Source: Carallia brachiata
Lineage: Eukaryota > Streptophyta > Magnoliopsida > Malpighiales > Rhizophoraceae
Assembly (NCBI GenBank): GCA_021464245.1
Contig: JADCRB010000109.1
Span: forward strand, 248,001 to 312,000
Length of the DNA stretch: 64,000 bases
Reading direction: 5' to 3'
Under the pieces are notes generated by a model. The model ran no database searches and was not told the DNA's origin. It saw only the letters and a program-made list of their open reading frames with translations. This document shows positions 24,499-35,853 of the stretch, piece after piece (position 1 is the stretch's first letter; the number at the start of each line of letters is the position of its first letter). The translations under genes were made by a program, and so were the position numbers.

Positions 24499-25756
24499 TC
24501 AGCACTTAAAATCATTTATATCATCATCTTCGTTTTTCCCTTTATCAAGTAACACAAGGCTTTCCACATGGGTGTCAAGAAAAGCAATATCCGCTATTGG
24601 GGGGCTGTAGAGAGGAGGAGTTGCATAGTCTCCATCGCCATAACTGGCTGTTGGATCAAAAAGAAGAGAATCGAGGCCTTTCTTGATCTGAATCCCAAGA
24701 TGCTTAACTCGAAAGCCGTTGTTGTTCGGGTCAACTGAAACTAAATCTCCATCCATTTCTGCTAATATGTCCCCATTTTTCCTGAACCCCATTATCCTTG
24801 GCAAGTCTTCCCCTTCAATTCCACAGCTGAATAGCTTCATCCACGAACTTGCATCACCATACTTCTTCATCACCCATACATGACACTTGTGCTGACTCTT
24901 TGCATAACTGTGTGTATCATAATGAACCACTGCAATTGAGGATTCTCTGTATGCCATTATAGACAACATCCCAAGTGCTGCATCAGCCAAGCTCTCAGGC
25001 AACGTTAGTTCACTCAAAGCCTCATCGCTCGCATCAAAGCCCAAGACCACATTGTGATGCCCAGCAGCACATTCTCTTTTCTTATAAGCCAACCAGTGGA
25101 GGGTATTATTAACAAAAGCTGGAAAACTGCCAGCAACATCACCAGAATGAGTCGATCCGATTCCTGAAACTTCCTTCCAAGAGCCTCTATTAAGTGAAAA
25201 TATTTCAATTTCAGGGTGGCATCCTGCTAAAACACTCTTCATCCTCACAATTTTGTAGTCATCAGTGCGGGGATCATAGCCGAACTGAACAGTTGCTTTG
25301 AAAGCACTGCTGCAAGTCCTGAAGTCGTGGCTAGGCTCGGGGAGAACTAAAAACTTTCTGATGGAGGGGTTCCAAAGGATGAACTTGTTAAAATCATACA
25401 ACAGATCATCAGCAAGGCAGATCAAACCATTGCAGGAACCAACTATATGGTAGCAGTGATACTTCTCGAAAGGAGGGGAATGCAATTGCTTGAACTGCGT
25501 GAAATGTCGTCGTCGAAATGAAGAGAATAGTCCTCTTCGAAGAATCGCTGCCATTATCGGAGCTAGAGAGCCGAAGGAGGAAGATGGGGTTTTCTTTGGC
25601 AGAAGAACTGTGATTGCTGAGATGGCTGGAGATGAAGGTGGGGCTTTTGATCAGGGAATTCCAGGACTTGCAAACGCAAGTGCACTGCACGAGGGATTTG
25701 ATGGGAAGCCTGTAGAGTATTTCCAGGACTAGTTCTTCAGGAAGAAAAACTGACAT
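24499..25756 (-). pseudogene. F-box/FBA (kelch-like) protein, double single-base loss
   Basis: Tandem paralogue of the intact gene at 29993-31264. The start MSVFLPEELVLEILYRLPIK at 25756 opens an F-box with VCKSWNSLIKSPTF. The FBA domain follows from VGSCNGLICLADD through LWNPSIRKFLVLPEP, FGYDPRTDDYKIVRMKS, IEIFSLNRGSW, LHWLAYKK and CHVWVMKKYGD to a Glu/Asp-rich tail. Two frame changes occur about 30 bp apart, near 25537 and 25506. Against the intact paralogue each is one missing base, and the peptide between them, read in the third frame, is the expected EDYSLHFDDD. The rest of the gene shows no other damage. Either a very young pseudogene or two homopolymer sequencing errors in a good gene. 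Repaired length about 419 residues. Confidence 0.85.
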
Positions 25757-25894
25757 TTTTTCTTCAGGAATTGTGGAAAACCAAAGCACAGAATGAAGAA
25801 ACAATCGTATGAGCTTGCCTTTTTATGATGCCCACAGGTTTTTGACCTTTATTGTGTTATGGAGTGAACTCCCATGCATTTACATAGTTTGTAA

Positions 25895-26465
25895 CCATGG
25901 CTTTGTTTCTGATTTTCAGCTTGACCCCTGGTTCACTCTTGTTCGTACCGAAGCAGGATGCAGATCGTTGCCTTTCTGTCCTTTTTTGCTCTGTAATCAT
26001 CACTGTGAACGGCAATTGGGAAAAATTCGGCGATATTTGCAACAACAAATTGTGGATAGATACGTCCTCTTTTTACTTCCCGTTCTTTTCCTTATTTGGT
26101 CTTGCATTTCCCTTTTTTTTTTTTCCTATAAAAGTTAAGAAATAGTATATAAATTTATCTTACGATTAAAACTACTTACATATTACATATTACCATAGAT
26201 TTATTTCAAGATTAAGAAAGACTTACAGACTATAAAATTTACGTTTTACTCGTTCACAAAAGACTAATTAATAAAATTTAAATTTAAGATGAAACGCACT
26301 GAGATAAATCTATGCCCCTTTTTCTGTCCCTTTTTTTTTTTCTCTGTATTCATCACGGTGAACGGCAATTGGGAAAGACTCGGTAATATTTGCCACGAGA
26401 AATTGTGGATAGATACGCCACTTTTCACTTCCCTTTCTTGTACTTCATTGGTCTTGCATTTCACA
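25895..26465. repeat. Direct duplication in the 5-prime flank of the F-box gene
   Basis: The stretch at 25970-26110 recurs at 26310-26460. Shared words include gtgaacggcaattgggaaa, aaattgtggatagatacg and ggtcttgcatttc. Units are about 340 bp apart. It lies upstream of the minus-strand F-box gene, so it duplicates possible promoter DNA. A weaker version occurs upstream of the sister gene (31500-31620). Confidence 0.75.
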
Positions 26466-26599
26466 ATACATGCAAATTATTCTTCAACATTTTTTTGTCT
26501 TTTTACGCATTATTATAATGTGTATCAAATAGTTATAATAATGCAATTTGTGGATTTGCTTTTAAAACGAATCAAATTTGCTGCCGTGTCTATGTGACA

Positions 26600-28686
26600 A
26601 AATTCTTTAGATTAAATTAGATGTCAGCGGACTTGGGCACACCGATTGTGACATGCTAGCAAAGATTGCCAACCAAGTTGTTCAATAATATTGGTTAATT
26701 TAGAGAAGTCATTGTATAGCTGGAGTAATTACCACGGGGGACAAACAAATATAACGATTGTCCCAATATCTCTAAAGCACAAAAATTGAACCTTCAAGTT
26801 TAGAAAAGAACGTGAATTTTCCAATGTTTTTTTTACTGCATTATTTATTTTGCATTATTGGCAGTTTCGCTTTCAAACCCACCTTAGCCAATCCATTTTG
26901 TTGCTTTGAAAAATGACAAAGCACAATGTGCATCCGCCTTAACCTTAAGGCATTAGACGACGCATCGGTTATGCCCATTCAGCTCGGAAATTACCAAGTG
27001 AGCATTCACTGTTTTATAAGATCAAAATTGAATTCAAAAATCTCCCTTCCTTTCAGTTTTATGACTCCCCAGCAATCGCTTTGCAGGCATGAATCCAAAA
27101 AAAATTAGCGGAAGGGAAATGCGGACGGAAAAGGACGGGATGGTTTCCATTAATAAAAAACTATTTTTTTGTTTGTTTTTTAAAATTTTTTTAAATTAAG
27201 ATTTTGAGTAACATTAAGTATATTTAAATTTTAACTTTTAAGAAAAAAGAGTTTTTATCATTTTTTCACCTCAAAAAGGTAATAAAATATTATTTTTTTC
27301 ATTTTTTTACAAAATTATAACTTATATTTAAATGAGTGTTATTTAGAATATAAAATATAGATATAATGTAAGATTTGCTAAAAAAAACCTTTTTGAAATT
27401 TCTTTTTAAAATGGTACAAAAAAATTAATATTTTAATAAATGTGTACAGCTCTCGCTATACAAATCTTGAAAAGCTAAAAACAATAAATCTCGTCCGCCT
27501 CCAGTCCGTTTACTTGTATCAACATAACTGATCTCGTATGAATCCCATTCATTAAGTTTTTTGTTGCGATGTGTTAGCTCTTAATGCTAGCAAATAAGGT
27601 AAGGTTCAAACCATGATATGGATGGACAAAAAATAAAGAATTGATTATATATATATATAGTACTAATACAAGTTACGAATCAAAGCAGAATTGAGAAAAA
27701 AAATTCGTGTGCAAGTATTAATTTGGAAATTTGAATCAAATGCAATGCAAGTTCATCAGAAGAGGTAAAAGCTAGGTTGAAAAAAACTCAAGAAAACTGT
27801 TTCAGTCTGATTCAAAATTGTCAAAAGTTGCAATTTAACCTGTAAACTCGTCTCAACTTATAACTTTGAACCTAAACGTTATCTCAACTGGCAATTGAGT
27901 CCTAAAACATATTTTGAACTTGTAAAACAGTCATTAAAAATAAAGTGAAGACGCAATCAATTGTTTCTATAGTTTCATATTGTCAGTCACCTTTAAATTT
28001 AAGTCTCAAAAACAAAATATAGTACTTGTAATTGTTACTTTTTCATTTTTGCAAAATTGCTAATTATTATTGAAAAGCCTTGAAAGGAACTTCGAAAGTC
28101 TTAAACATTCGAAAATTTTTGAAATGAGTCCTCAATGGTTTTGAATTTTCAGACTAGTCCTAAAATTTTAATTATTATTCTATACGAGTCATTTTTTGAA
28201 TAGAAATTAGTCAACTCAATAGATAGGTAGTTTGACCAAATTAAGACAGTATAAAAAAAATTCAAACATATCCTAAAAATACAAAAATATGTCCACTTAC
28301 ACATTTCGCTAAAATTTTCTCCTTTTTTTTCCACATAAAAAAGGAAAATGCAATAAATTCTTATAAGAATAATTTAAAATTTTTTCCTTTTATATGTAGT
28401 AAAAAGAAGTGAAATTCATTGAAATTTGCACCTAGATGTAAATCCACGTTTTTAGGCTCTTGCGGTTAAGTCAAACTACATATATATTAGTTAGACAATT
28501 CTATTTAAAAAAAGACTCATATGGAATAAAAATTGAATGTAAATTAAACGTTTAAGATTAGTCCAAAAACTTATGAAGGTTCAATATGCAATTGCAAAAA
28601 TTGTAAAAAATTTAAGACTTCCAATTGGCTCATCTGATTGAAAATACATGTTTTTATATTTGAAATCTTACTTATGTTTGTGAAAA
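26600..28686. other. Intergenic, possible MITE at 27108-27515
   Basis: No gene. Near 27108 the phrase aaatgcggacggaaaaggac and near 27490 the inverse-like ctcgtccgcctccagtccg suggest a terminal-inverted element of about 400 bp, but no target duplication was identified. The interior is AT-rich. Confidence 0.3.
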
Positions 28687-29010
28687 TTAATTTATTAATG
28701 TTAATGCCAGTTCAACCATCTCTGACTTGTCAGGAAAAAAAAAAAAAGTTACGATACTATGGCTTGTTGGCGTCAAATGGGAAGCAGAGTTTCTTGTTCT
28801 AGGTAAGATCATTAGAATCTTGTCACTGCAAATGAGAAGGAATAGGAAAAGGGTTTGTCCTTGCCTGAAGAAATGGCTTGATTGAGTTGGGTGGAAATGA
28901 AAGTTCGAATCTGAACACCAAAACTCCAGAACCTGAAGAAAATGAATTGTAAATGCTCCGCAGGCAATGAATCGGATATTGTTTCTGGGGGCTTGCAAAT
29001 TTGGAGGATA
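28687..29010 (-). pseudogene. Possible relic of an F-box gene 5-prime end
   Basis: On the minus strand, words such as TTCTTCAGGTTCTGGAGTTT and TTTCATTTCCACCCAACTCA resemble the F-box segment of the neighbours (CTGCAGGTCCTGGAATTCCC; TTCATTTCCACCCACCTAAC in the 6.9-kb gene). No continuous frame survives. It lies midway between the two F-box/FBA paralogues, where a third tandem copy would be expected. Weak evidence. Confidence 0.35.
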
Positions 29011-29992
29011 TTACAAGGCAGTAGGTTAGTTTTATCTCATTGTATATTCAATGATGTCATGTCATATTAGCCTATCCTAAACGATTCTGTTGTCTCCTGT
29101 GTGCAGTATGAAATGAATAAATAGAATAGGAAATATGGGCTGCGGTGGGGTGTGGTTCTACCAACTCTAAAATTAGTTCTCTAAAACTAGTTTGGAAGGA
29201 CTCATTATCATTAAAGTTTGCAATTAGATAGAGAATGCCCTGACGTGTCTACTTGACAAAGAGCATTAAGGCACAAAAATAGGCTGCTTATATCTGGAAA
29301 GCACAAAATGGCAGTTTCATTTCTTTTCAGATGAGCATTGCAAATGCTTTCTGACCCTAATATAACTGAAAAAAACAATTCATAACAAACTCAGATGAGA
29401 ATAATTGTTTAATTCCTCTCCAAACACTTTATTTTTTTGTTGAGACAATGAAAGCTAACTACTATTCCTTAGGAAGTCTAAAAAGAGTTAATTGTAGGCT
29501 GAGGTTCCACAATTAACATGCCTTAGTAACTCAAATTCTCCCTGAAATTGGTTATCCTAAAACCGCGTCGAAGCATTTGCAGCAGGCGTTGCTGCCATGC
29601 AGTTTGGTTTAAACAAGATTAGCAATAATGTGTTGGAGTTTTAAGCAGAAAATGGATCATTGATATTTCAGAAGCTATCACCGCAAGGAAACAAAAATGC
29701 AGCAAATGTCTGGAAACAAAACAAACTATTTTTCTACGGCATAATTTTAGGAAATCAAATGAATTCTAACAAAGAATTACAAAAAAACTTGTAGCTAAGT
29801 TGCCATTCATCCAAAGCAACATTTTTCAGCAGACAAATTATAACTTGAGGCAATCTTAAAAACATTAGGTCCACATACAGCCAGTGACAACTTCAACTAC
29901 ATATGAAAAACAAAAGCACTGAACTGGTGAAAAAGCATGCCTGAGTTTTGTTTTACCTTTTCTAGTTGGCAAATTTTTCTCTAGCTTCCATC

Positions 29993-31264
29993 CTAATCAG
30001 GCTCATCATCACTTTCATTGTTTAAATCGTCTTCATTTTGTCCATTGTTCAGCAGCACAAGGCTTTCCACATGGGAACCAAGAAAAGAAATGTCTGCCAC
30101 AGGCGGGTTAAGAAGTGGAGGACGGCCATCCTCTGATGCGTAATCTCCATCATAGTAAGTGGCTATTGGATTATGAAGAAGATAATAGAGGTCTTTCTTG
30201 ATCCGAATTCCGAGATTCTTCACTTGGAAGCTATCCGAATCAATCGAAACTAAATCTCCGTCCATTTCTGCTAATATATCTCCATTTTTTGTAAATCCCA
30301 TTATCCTCGGTAAGTCTTCCCCTTGAATTCCACTGCTGAATAGCTTGATCCATGAGCCTGCATCGCCATACTCCATCATCACCCATATGTTACACATGTG
30401 ATAAGCCCTGTCATAGCTGTATGTATCATAATGAACCACAGCAATTGAGGATTCCCTATATGCCATAACAGACAATCTCCTAAGTGACATATCAGCCAAA
30501 CTCTCAGGCATCATGAGTTCACCAAAGGTCTCATCACCCACATCAAAAGCCAAGACAACATTGTAATACCCAGCAGCATCATCTTGTCTTTTCTTGTAAG
30601 CTAACCAGTGGAGATTTCCATTGAGAAAAGATGGGGAACCCCCGGCATCGCGAGAGTGTGTCAACCCAATGGCAGAAACAGGATTCCAAGAACCTCTATT
30701 AAGTGAAAATATTTCAATGTCAGGTTGGCATCCTAAAAAGCTCTTCATCCTCACAATTTTGTAGTCATCAGTGCGAGGATCATAGCCAAACTGAAGAGTT
30801 GCTTGGAAAGGGCTGCAAGTCTTAATGGTGAGGCTAGGCTCAGGGAGAATCAAAAACTTTCTAATGGAGGGGTTCCAGAGGATGAACTTGTTAAGGTCAT
30901 ACAAGATATCATCAGCAAGGCAGACCAAACCATTGCAAGAACCAACAACATGGAAGCAGGAGTGGTAGGTTCTAAAAGGTGGGAAATGCAATTGCCCTTG
31001 TTGAGTGAAATCCTCATCGTCAAAATGAAGAGAGTAATGCTCTTTAAAGTGTGCACTGCCATTAGGGCTAGAGCACAGGCGGAGGAGGAAGAGGGGTTGT
31101 GCTTTGGTTGAGGAAACGGATCGGTTGAGGTGGGCAGAGATGAAGGCGGAGCTTTTGATTAGGGAATTCCAGGACCTGCAGACACTGGTACATTGCAGGA
31201 GGGATTTGATTGGAAGCTTGTAGAGTATTTCCAGAACTACTTCTCCTGGAAACAATTCTGTCAT
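29993..31264 (-). CDS. F-box/FBA (kelch-like) protein, intact
   Basis: Probable SCF ubiquitin-ligase adaptor; the target is unknown. I chose the start MTELFPGEV at 31264, because it aligns with the starts of the two paralogues; an in-frame ATG ten codons upstream (31294) is less likely. Length 423 residues in one exon, typical of the family. F-box: residues 2-45 (FPGEVVLEILYKLPIKSLLQ, VCRSWNSLIKSSAF). FBA domain: about 95-370, with VVGSCNGLVCLADD, LWNPSIRKFLILPEP, FGYDPRTDDYKIVRMKS, IEIFSLNRGSWNPV, LHWLAYKK, LAFDVGDETF, CNIWVMMEYGDAGSW and ILAEMDGDLVSID. The tail is acidic (NNGQNEDDLNNESDDEPD). It is the only one of the three FBA-type genes here without a frame break, and it shares about 700 bp of diverged upstream DNA with the 24.5-kb copy. 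The closest named relatives are Arabidopsis CPR1/CPR30-type and At3g23880-type proteins. Confidence 0.93.
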   Translation of the reverse strand: MTELFPGEVVLEILYKLPIKSLLQCTSVCRSWNSLIKSSAFISAHLNRSVSSTKAQPLFLLRLCSSPNGSAHFKEHYSLHFDDEDFTQQGQLHFPPFRTYHSCFHVVGSCNGLVCLADDILYDLNKFILWNPSIRKFLILPEPSLTIKTCSPFQATLQFGYDPRTDDYKIVRMKSFLGCQPDIEIFSLNRGSWNPVSAIGLTHSRDAGGSPSFLNGNLHWLAYKKRQDDAAGYYNVVLAFDVGDETFGELMMPESLADMSLRRLSVMAYRESSIAVVHYDTYSYDRAYHMCNIWVMMEYGDAGSWIKLFSSGIQGEDLPRIMGFTKNGDILAEMDGDLVSIDSDSFQVKNLGIRIKKDLYYLLHNPIATYYDGDYASEDGRPPLLNPPVADISFLGSHVESLVLLNNGQNEDDLNNESDDEPD

Positions 31265-31316
31265 TTTTGTGGAAATCAAAGCAGAGAATAGCATAGAAGA
31301 ATGATAAGACGTGAGG

Positions 31317-31328
31317 ATTATATATAAT
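31317..31328 (-). promoter_or_regulatory. Possible TATA box of the intact F-box gene
   Basis: ATTATATATAAT lies about 55 bp upstream of the chosen ATG. Transcription starting 25-30 bp downstream would leave a short 5-prime UTR of about 25 bases. It also favours the ATG at 31264 over 31294, which would lie almost at that start. Confidence 0.4.
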
Positions 31329-31329
31329 C

Positions 31330-32757
31330 CCGGGTTTTGTCCAATATAAATTTGTTTTGAAGCTTAACTCCCATGCATCTACATATTTTATAGCCATGAA
31401 TGCATGGCATCAGGCATTTGTGATGTTCAGTTTTGGACCTTGTCATTTGGTTTCGTTAACAAATGACAAATGCTTATGAGTCGTTTTTCACCCTTGGTTC
31501 TCTCGCCTTGGAATGTGGATTCTAAAATATTTGGTGATATAGCAACAAGAAATCATTGAGTAAGGATGTCGAACCCTTTCTTCTCTTGCATTTGAAATTA
31601 AATTAGAGGCCGGCAGATTGAGGCATATAACAATGACATAGCTAGCAAAGTTGGCCAAATTGTTTGATATTTGACCAAGTCTGCAGGTAGCAGTTACTTA
31701 CTTTGGAACTACTGTAAATGCCCATAATAACAAACAAATGTCACCCTTCCCCCAATCTCTTTAGAGCCTCCTCCAGAGAATTTAAAAAAAAATAAATAAA
31801 TAAATAAAGAAGTCTGTAAAGAAAAAAAACAAGAACTGAAATTTGAAAGCAGCTAAACAAATCAAACAAGGCAGAATCCTAAATAGAAATATTAAACATA
31901 TGACATCTTCCAACTCTGCTTTCCAGTAAAATAAGATGAAACATATAAATTATCACTATTGGTCTACCAATTTCTATGGAATTGCCGGTCAATCAAAGGA
32001 CATCCCAAATTACCACATCAACTAATTAAAGAAATTTGAAATAGTGTAAGTTATCATGGGTTCGAATTCTGTTTGATTCAAGTGAGAAAGTTAACCATAC
32101 TATTTAGTATTGATGCGAAAAATGTGTAACTATCAAACCGTTAAAACACCTTTGGGTACAATTCTTTGGCAAACTATGGGCACTAGTACTTTCCCATTTA
32201 TTTCACTAAAAAATTAAAAAAAAATCCCAAATTGACACAGTAGATCATTTAGTTGCCACAGCCTCTTCGCTCCACGTGAATTTCATAATATTTGAGTTCA
32301 CATGGAAGGAAAGTGTGGCACAAGACCAAGTACATGTACAGTGAGATTATGCAACGCTCGCAGGAGGAACTGAGCCAAGAGGGATCGAGGCACACACCAC
32401 TCCTACTTGAAAGGCGGAAGAACCAGTTTATCAACCTAGGTCGCGAGGAAAAACTAAAAAACCCAAGTAGCAGAAAAAGAACTTTTATTCAACCGAAATG
32501 AGAACTTGTAAAGACGCTCAAAGACAAGTTCTCGAACATGCAAGACAGAATGCTAAAACTAAGAACAAATCCAAAGAAAATATACGAAAGAGCATCAGTA
32601 AAGTAGTCATTGAGACGTGCTGTAACAGGTTCTCTTCTTCAATTAGTTTTGTTTCTTTCCATAAGTTAGGATACATATCGCTTGCTCCTCATTACTTGCA
32701 GATGATTCCTCTGACCAACATCAAATTAGCTTCATCGGTTTTCCACTTGCGTTACAA
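31330..32757. other. Intergenic, no gene seen
   Basis: 31500-31700 is a diverged copy of the 5-prime flank of the 24.5-kb F-box gene. 31788-31808 is a (TAAA)n run. The small open frames at 32292-32827 have no recognised domain. Confidence 0.45.
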
Positions 32758-32762
32758 GTTAG

Positions 32763-33296
32763 TGTTGAAGCATGTTGCTGCCATTTTGCATTCCAAGTGG
32801 CTATTTTTGTTGCTGTTTCCTTCCTAGCTTGACAGTTAGTCATAGCAGTTTGAAGAATCTGCTGTGCAGAATTTTTAGAGTGTAAAACTATTTTAATTTG
32901 AATGTATTTGTCTTCGAAGCCTTGTTAATTCAGTCATTGACTGATATGTTGTCATATTTGCAGCTAATGATTATTCTAGAAGTTAAGTTCAAATTTTGAA
33001 TTTAAATTTTGTAAAAAGGCTCCAACTATAACAGTTTTTTTATTTAAATTTGTAAATTACCTCTATATAATGAGATTTTCTGATCAATAAAAGATGAGAG
33101 ATTGAAAAAGGTCAGTTGTTATCTCAAATCATTGCCTCTCCCTTGTTGGAATTTCTCTCCAGCAAGCCCTTTTTTTCTTTACTACAAACACTAAACCACA
33201 AACTTTGTCTCTACTGCAATTTTTAGCAAGCACTCAAGCCATGTTCTGCAACTTTTAGCTTGATTTCTCACCTCCAAACTTCCCTAAAAACCAACA
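32763..33296 (+). repeat. LTR1 of the array
   Basis: 534 bp. It lacks the tactataag-type insertion after cattccaag that LTR2 and LTR3 share, so it is the most distinct of the three at that site. The left target duplication GTTAG precedes it. Confidence 0.93.
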
Positions 33297-34020
33297 AGTA
33301 GTATCAGAGCAGGAAGATCCTCTTGAGACCTACCATGAATGAGAGAAAAAGAGAGTTGTCACTTGAAAAAAGTGGAAAAACCAAAGAGTTGTCCCACTCA
33401 AACCAAAAACAAATTATACGGCTTCTAAGTCATTTCTCTAGGATTTGAAACATCTCTTTTCTCCTTTTTTTTCTTGCTTGCTATTGTTCCTTTCTCTTAT
33501 TGCAGCAAAAATCAAAACCTAAAACTCCTAGTTTTCAGGTCTAAAACAACAAAATCCTTTCCTGCAACTTCCAAGTTCAGCCTTGTCCTGTTAGTTGCAG
33601 TTTATGTAGAGGCATCATAGGCCTCATCTTTCAAAAGTTTGAGGAAAGCCTTTCTTTTCCAACAAGTTGCCTCCTTTGTGGAGCACATGAAGACCCTCCA
33701 TTGTGAGTTTAAAGAGGAGAAAAACAATAAACTCAGCCTTTAAGACCTCAATGGCTTTAGGAGGAGAAATAAAGAAGTATAAAAACCTTTGAAGACTGGT
33801 TTCTTAACCAGCAAACTTGAATGCTTCATGTGAGCTAAAAACATTTGAAAGCTGACTTCAAAAACCAGCAAGTTGAAGGCTCTCGAGGAGTCAAATACAA
33901 TTGAAGACTGATTTCCAAAAACCAAGAAATTTGAATACTCCATGTCAATCAATCATCCTTGAAGATTGGTTCCAAACCAGAAATGCTTGAAGCATGCAAA
34001 ATCACAGCACCAAGGAGGAG
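33297..34020 (+). mobile_element. Internal region 1 with four imperfect 57-bp repeats
   Basis: It starts with the primer-binding site and ends with a purine tract. Between about 33787 and 33997 are four imperfect units of 56-58 bp beginning near 33787, 33843, 33899 and 33957, each built on ttgaagactggtttc followed by aaccag(c/a)aa and ttgaa. GGTTT/AAACC pairs inside a unit could form small hairpins. No protein frame. Confidence 0.8.
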
Positions 34021-34596
34021 TGTTGAAGCATGTTGCTACCATTTTGCATTCCAAGTACTATAAGTGGCTATTTTTGTTGCTGTTTCCTTCCTAGCTTGAG
34101 AGTTAGTCATAGCTGTTAGAAGAATCTGCTGTGCAAATCATTTTTAGAGTGTAAAACTACTTTAATTTGAATGTATTTTTTTTGGAGCCTTGTTGATTCA
34201 GCCATTGACTGATATGTTGTCATATTTGCAGCTAATGGTTATTCTTGAAGCTCATATTTGCAGCTAATGGTTATTCTTGAAGCTAAGTTCAAATTCTGAA
34301 TTTGAATTTTGTAAAAAGGCTCTAACTATAACAACTCTTTGTTTAAATTTGTAAATTACCTCTATATAATTAGGTTTTGTGATCAATGAAAGATGAGAGA
34401 GTGAAAGAGGTCAATTGTTACCTCAAATCATTGCCTCCTTCCTTGCTGGAATTTCTCCCCAGAAAGCCCTTTTTTTCTCTGCTGCAAACTCTAAACCACA
34501 AACTTTGTCTCTGCTGCAATTTTTAGCAAGCACTCAAGCCATGTTCTGCAACTTTCATCTTGATTTCCCACTTCCAAGCTTCCCTAAAAACCAACA
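34021..34596 (+). repeat. LTR2 (middle) of the array
   Basis: 576 bp, longer than the others because it carries a perfect 32-bp tandem duplication at 34221-34284 (unit begins catatttgcagctaatggtt) and the extra tactataag after cattccaag. Confidence 0.93.
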
Positions 34597-35317
34597 AGTG
34601 GTATCAGAACAGGAAGATCCTCTTGAGACCTGCCATGAATGAGAGAAAGAGAGAGTTGTCACTTGAAAAAAGTGGAAAAACCAAAGAATTGTCTCACTCA
34701 AACAAAAAACAAATTATATGGCTTTTAAGCCATTTCTCTAGTATTTGAAACCTCTATTTTATCCTTTTTTTTCTTGCTTGCTATTGTTCCTTTCTCTTAT
34801 TGCAGCAAAAATCAAAACCTGAAACTCCAAGTTTTCAGGTCTAAGACAACAAAATCCTTTTCTGCAACTTCTAAGTTCGGCCTTGTCCTATTAGTTGCAG
34901 TTTATGTAGCATCATAGGCCTCATCTTTCAAAAGTTTGAGGAAAGCCTTTGTTTTCCAGCAAGTTGCATCCTTTGAGGAGCACATGAAGACCCTCCATTG
35001 TGAGTTCAAGGTGGAGAAAAACAATGAACTCAGCCTTTAAGACCTCTATGGCTTTAGGAGGAGAAATAAAGAAGCACAAAAACCTTTGAAGACTGGTTTC
35101 TTAACCAGCAAACTTGAATGCTCTATGTGAGCTAAAAACATTTGAAAGTTGGCTTCAAAAACCAGGAAGTTGAAGGCTCTGGAGGAGCCAAATACAATTG
35201 AAGACTGGTTTCCAAAAACCAGGAAATTTGAACCCTCTATGTCAATCAATCATCCTTGAAGACTAGTTTCAAACCAGAAAAGCTTGAAGCATGCAAAATC
35301 ACAGCACCAAAAAAGAG
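34597..35317 (+). mobile_element. Internal region 2 with the same imperfect repeats
   Basis: A near copy of internal region 1: primer-binding site TGGTATCAGAAC, the same four imperfect units at about 35083-35294 and a purine tract at the end. In this copy several units have better-matched GGTTTCC/AAACCAG arms than in region 1. Confidence 0.8.
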
Positions 35318-35848
35318 TGTTGAAGCATGTTGCTGCCATTTTGCATTCCAAGTACTACAAGTGGCTATTTTTGTTGCTGTTTCCTTCTTAGCTTGACAGT
35401 TAGAAGAATCTGCGGTGCAGATCATTTTTAGAGTGTAAAACTATTTTAATTTGAATGTATTTGTCTTTGGAGCCTTGTTGATTCAGCCATTCACTAATAT
35501 GTTGTCATATTTGTAGCAAATGATTATTTTAGAAGCTAAGTTCAAATTCTAAATTTGAATTTTGTAAAAAAGCTTCAACTATAACAGCTCTTTGTTTAAA
35601 TTTGTAAATTATTTTTATATAATGAAGTTTTGTGATCAATGAAAGATGAGAGGGTGAAAGAGGTCAGTTGTTACCTCAAATCATTGCCTCTCCCTTACTG
35701 GAATTTCTCTCCAGCAAGCCCTTTTTTTCTCTGCTACAAACACTAAACCACAAACTTTTTCTCTGCTGCAATTTTCAGCAAGCACTCAAGCCATGTTGTG
35801 CAACTTTCAGCTTGATTTCCCACCTCCAAGCTTCCCTAAAAACCAACA
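35318..35848 (+). repeat. LTR3 of the array
   Basis: 531 bp. It has the tactacaag insertion in common with LTR2 but lacks about 20 bp around gttagtcatagc. The right target duplication GTTAG follows directly. Confidence 0.93.
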
Positions 35849-35853
35849 GTTAG

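Larger units (their letters stand above)
32763..35848 (+). mobile_element. Non-autonomous LTR retroelement array (LTR-int-LTR-int-LTR)
   Basis: Three direct LTRs enclose two internal regions of 724 and 721 bp. LTRs begin TGTTGAAGCATGTTGCTGCC and end CCCTAAAAACCAACA, the inverted TGTTG/CAACA ends of LTR elements. A primer-binding site follows directly: TAGTATCAGAGC after LTR1 and TGGTATCAGAAC after LTR2, both one change from TGGTATCAGAGC, the complement of plant initiator tRNA-Met. Purine tracts (caaggaggag; aaaaaagag) precede LTR2 and LTR3. The 5-bp duplication GTTAG flanks the whole array (32758-32762 and 35849-35853). No gag or pol frame exists, so it resembles TRIM-type elements, though its LTRs (531-576 bp) are longer than usual for TRIMs. 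Confidence 0.93.

Noticed and set aside
30803..31111. Plus-strand 102-codon frame
   Set aside because: Antisense shadow of the intact F-box gene.
33740..33952. Minus frames in the LTR-element internal regions, also 35046-35249
   Set aside because: The similarity between the two is due to the duplicated internal region. They run through the imperfect hairpin repeats, and no gag/pol motif is present.
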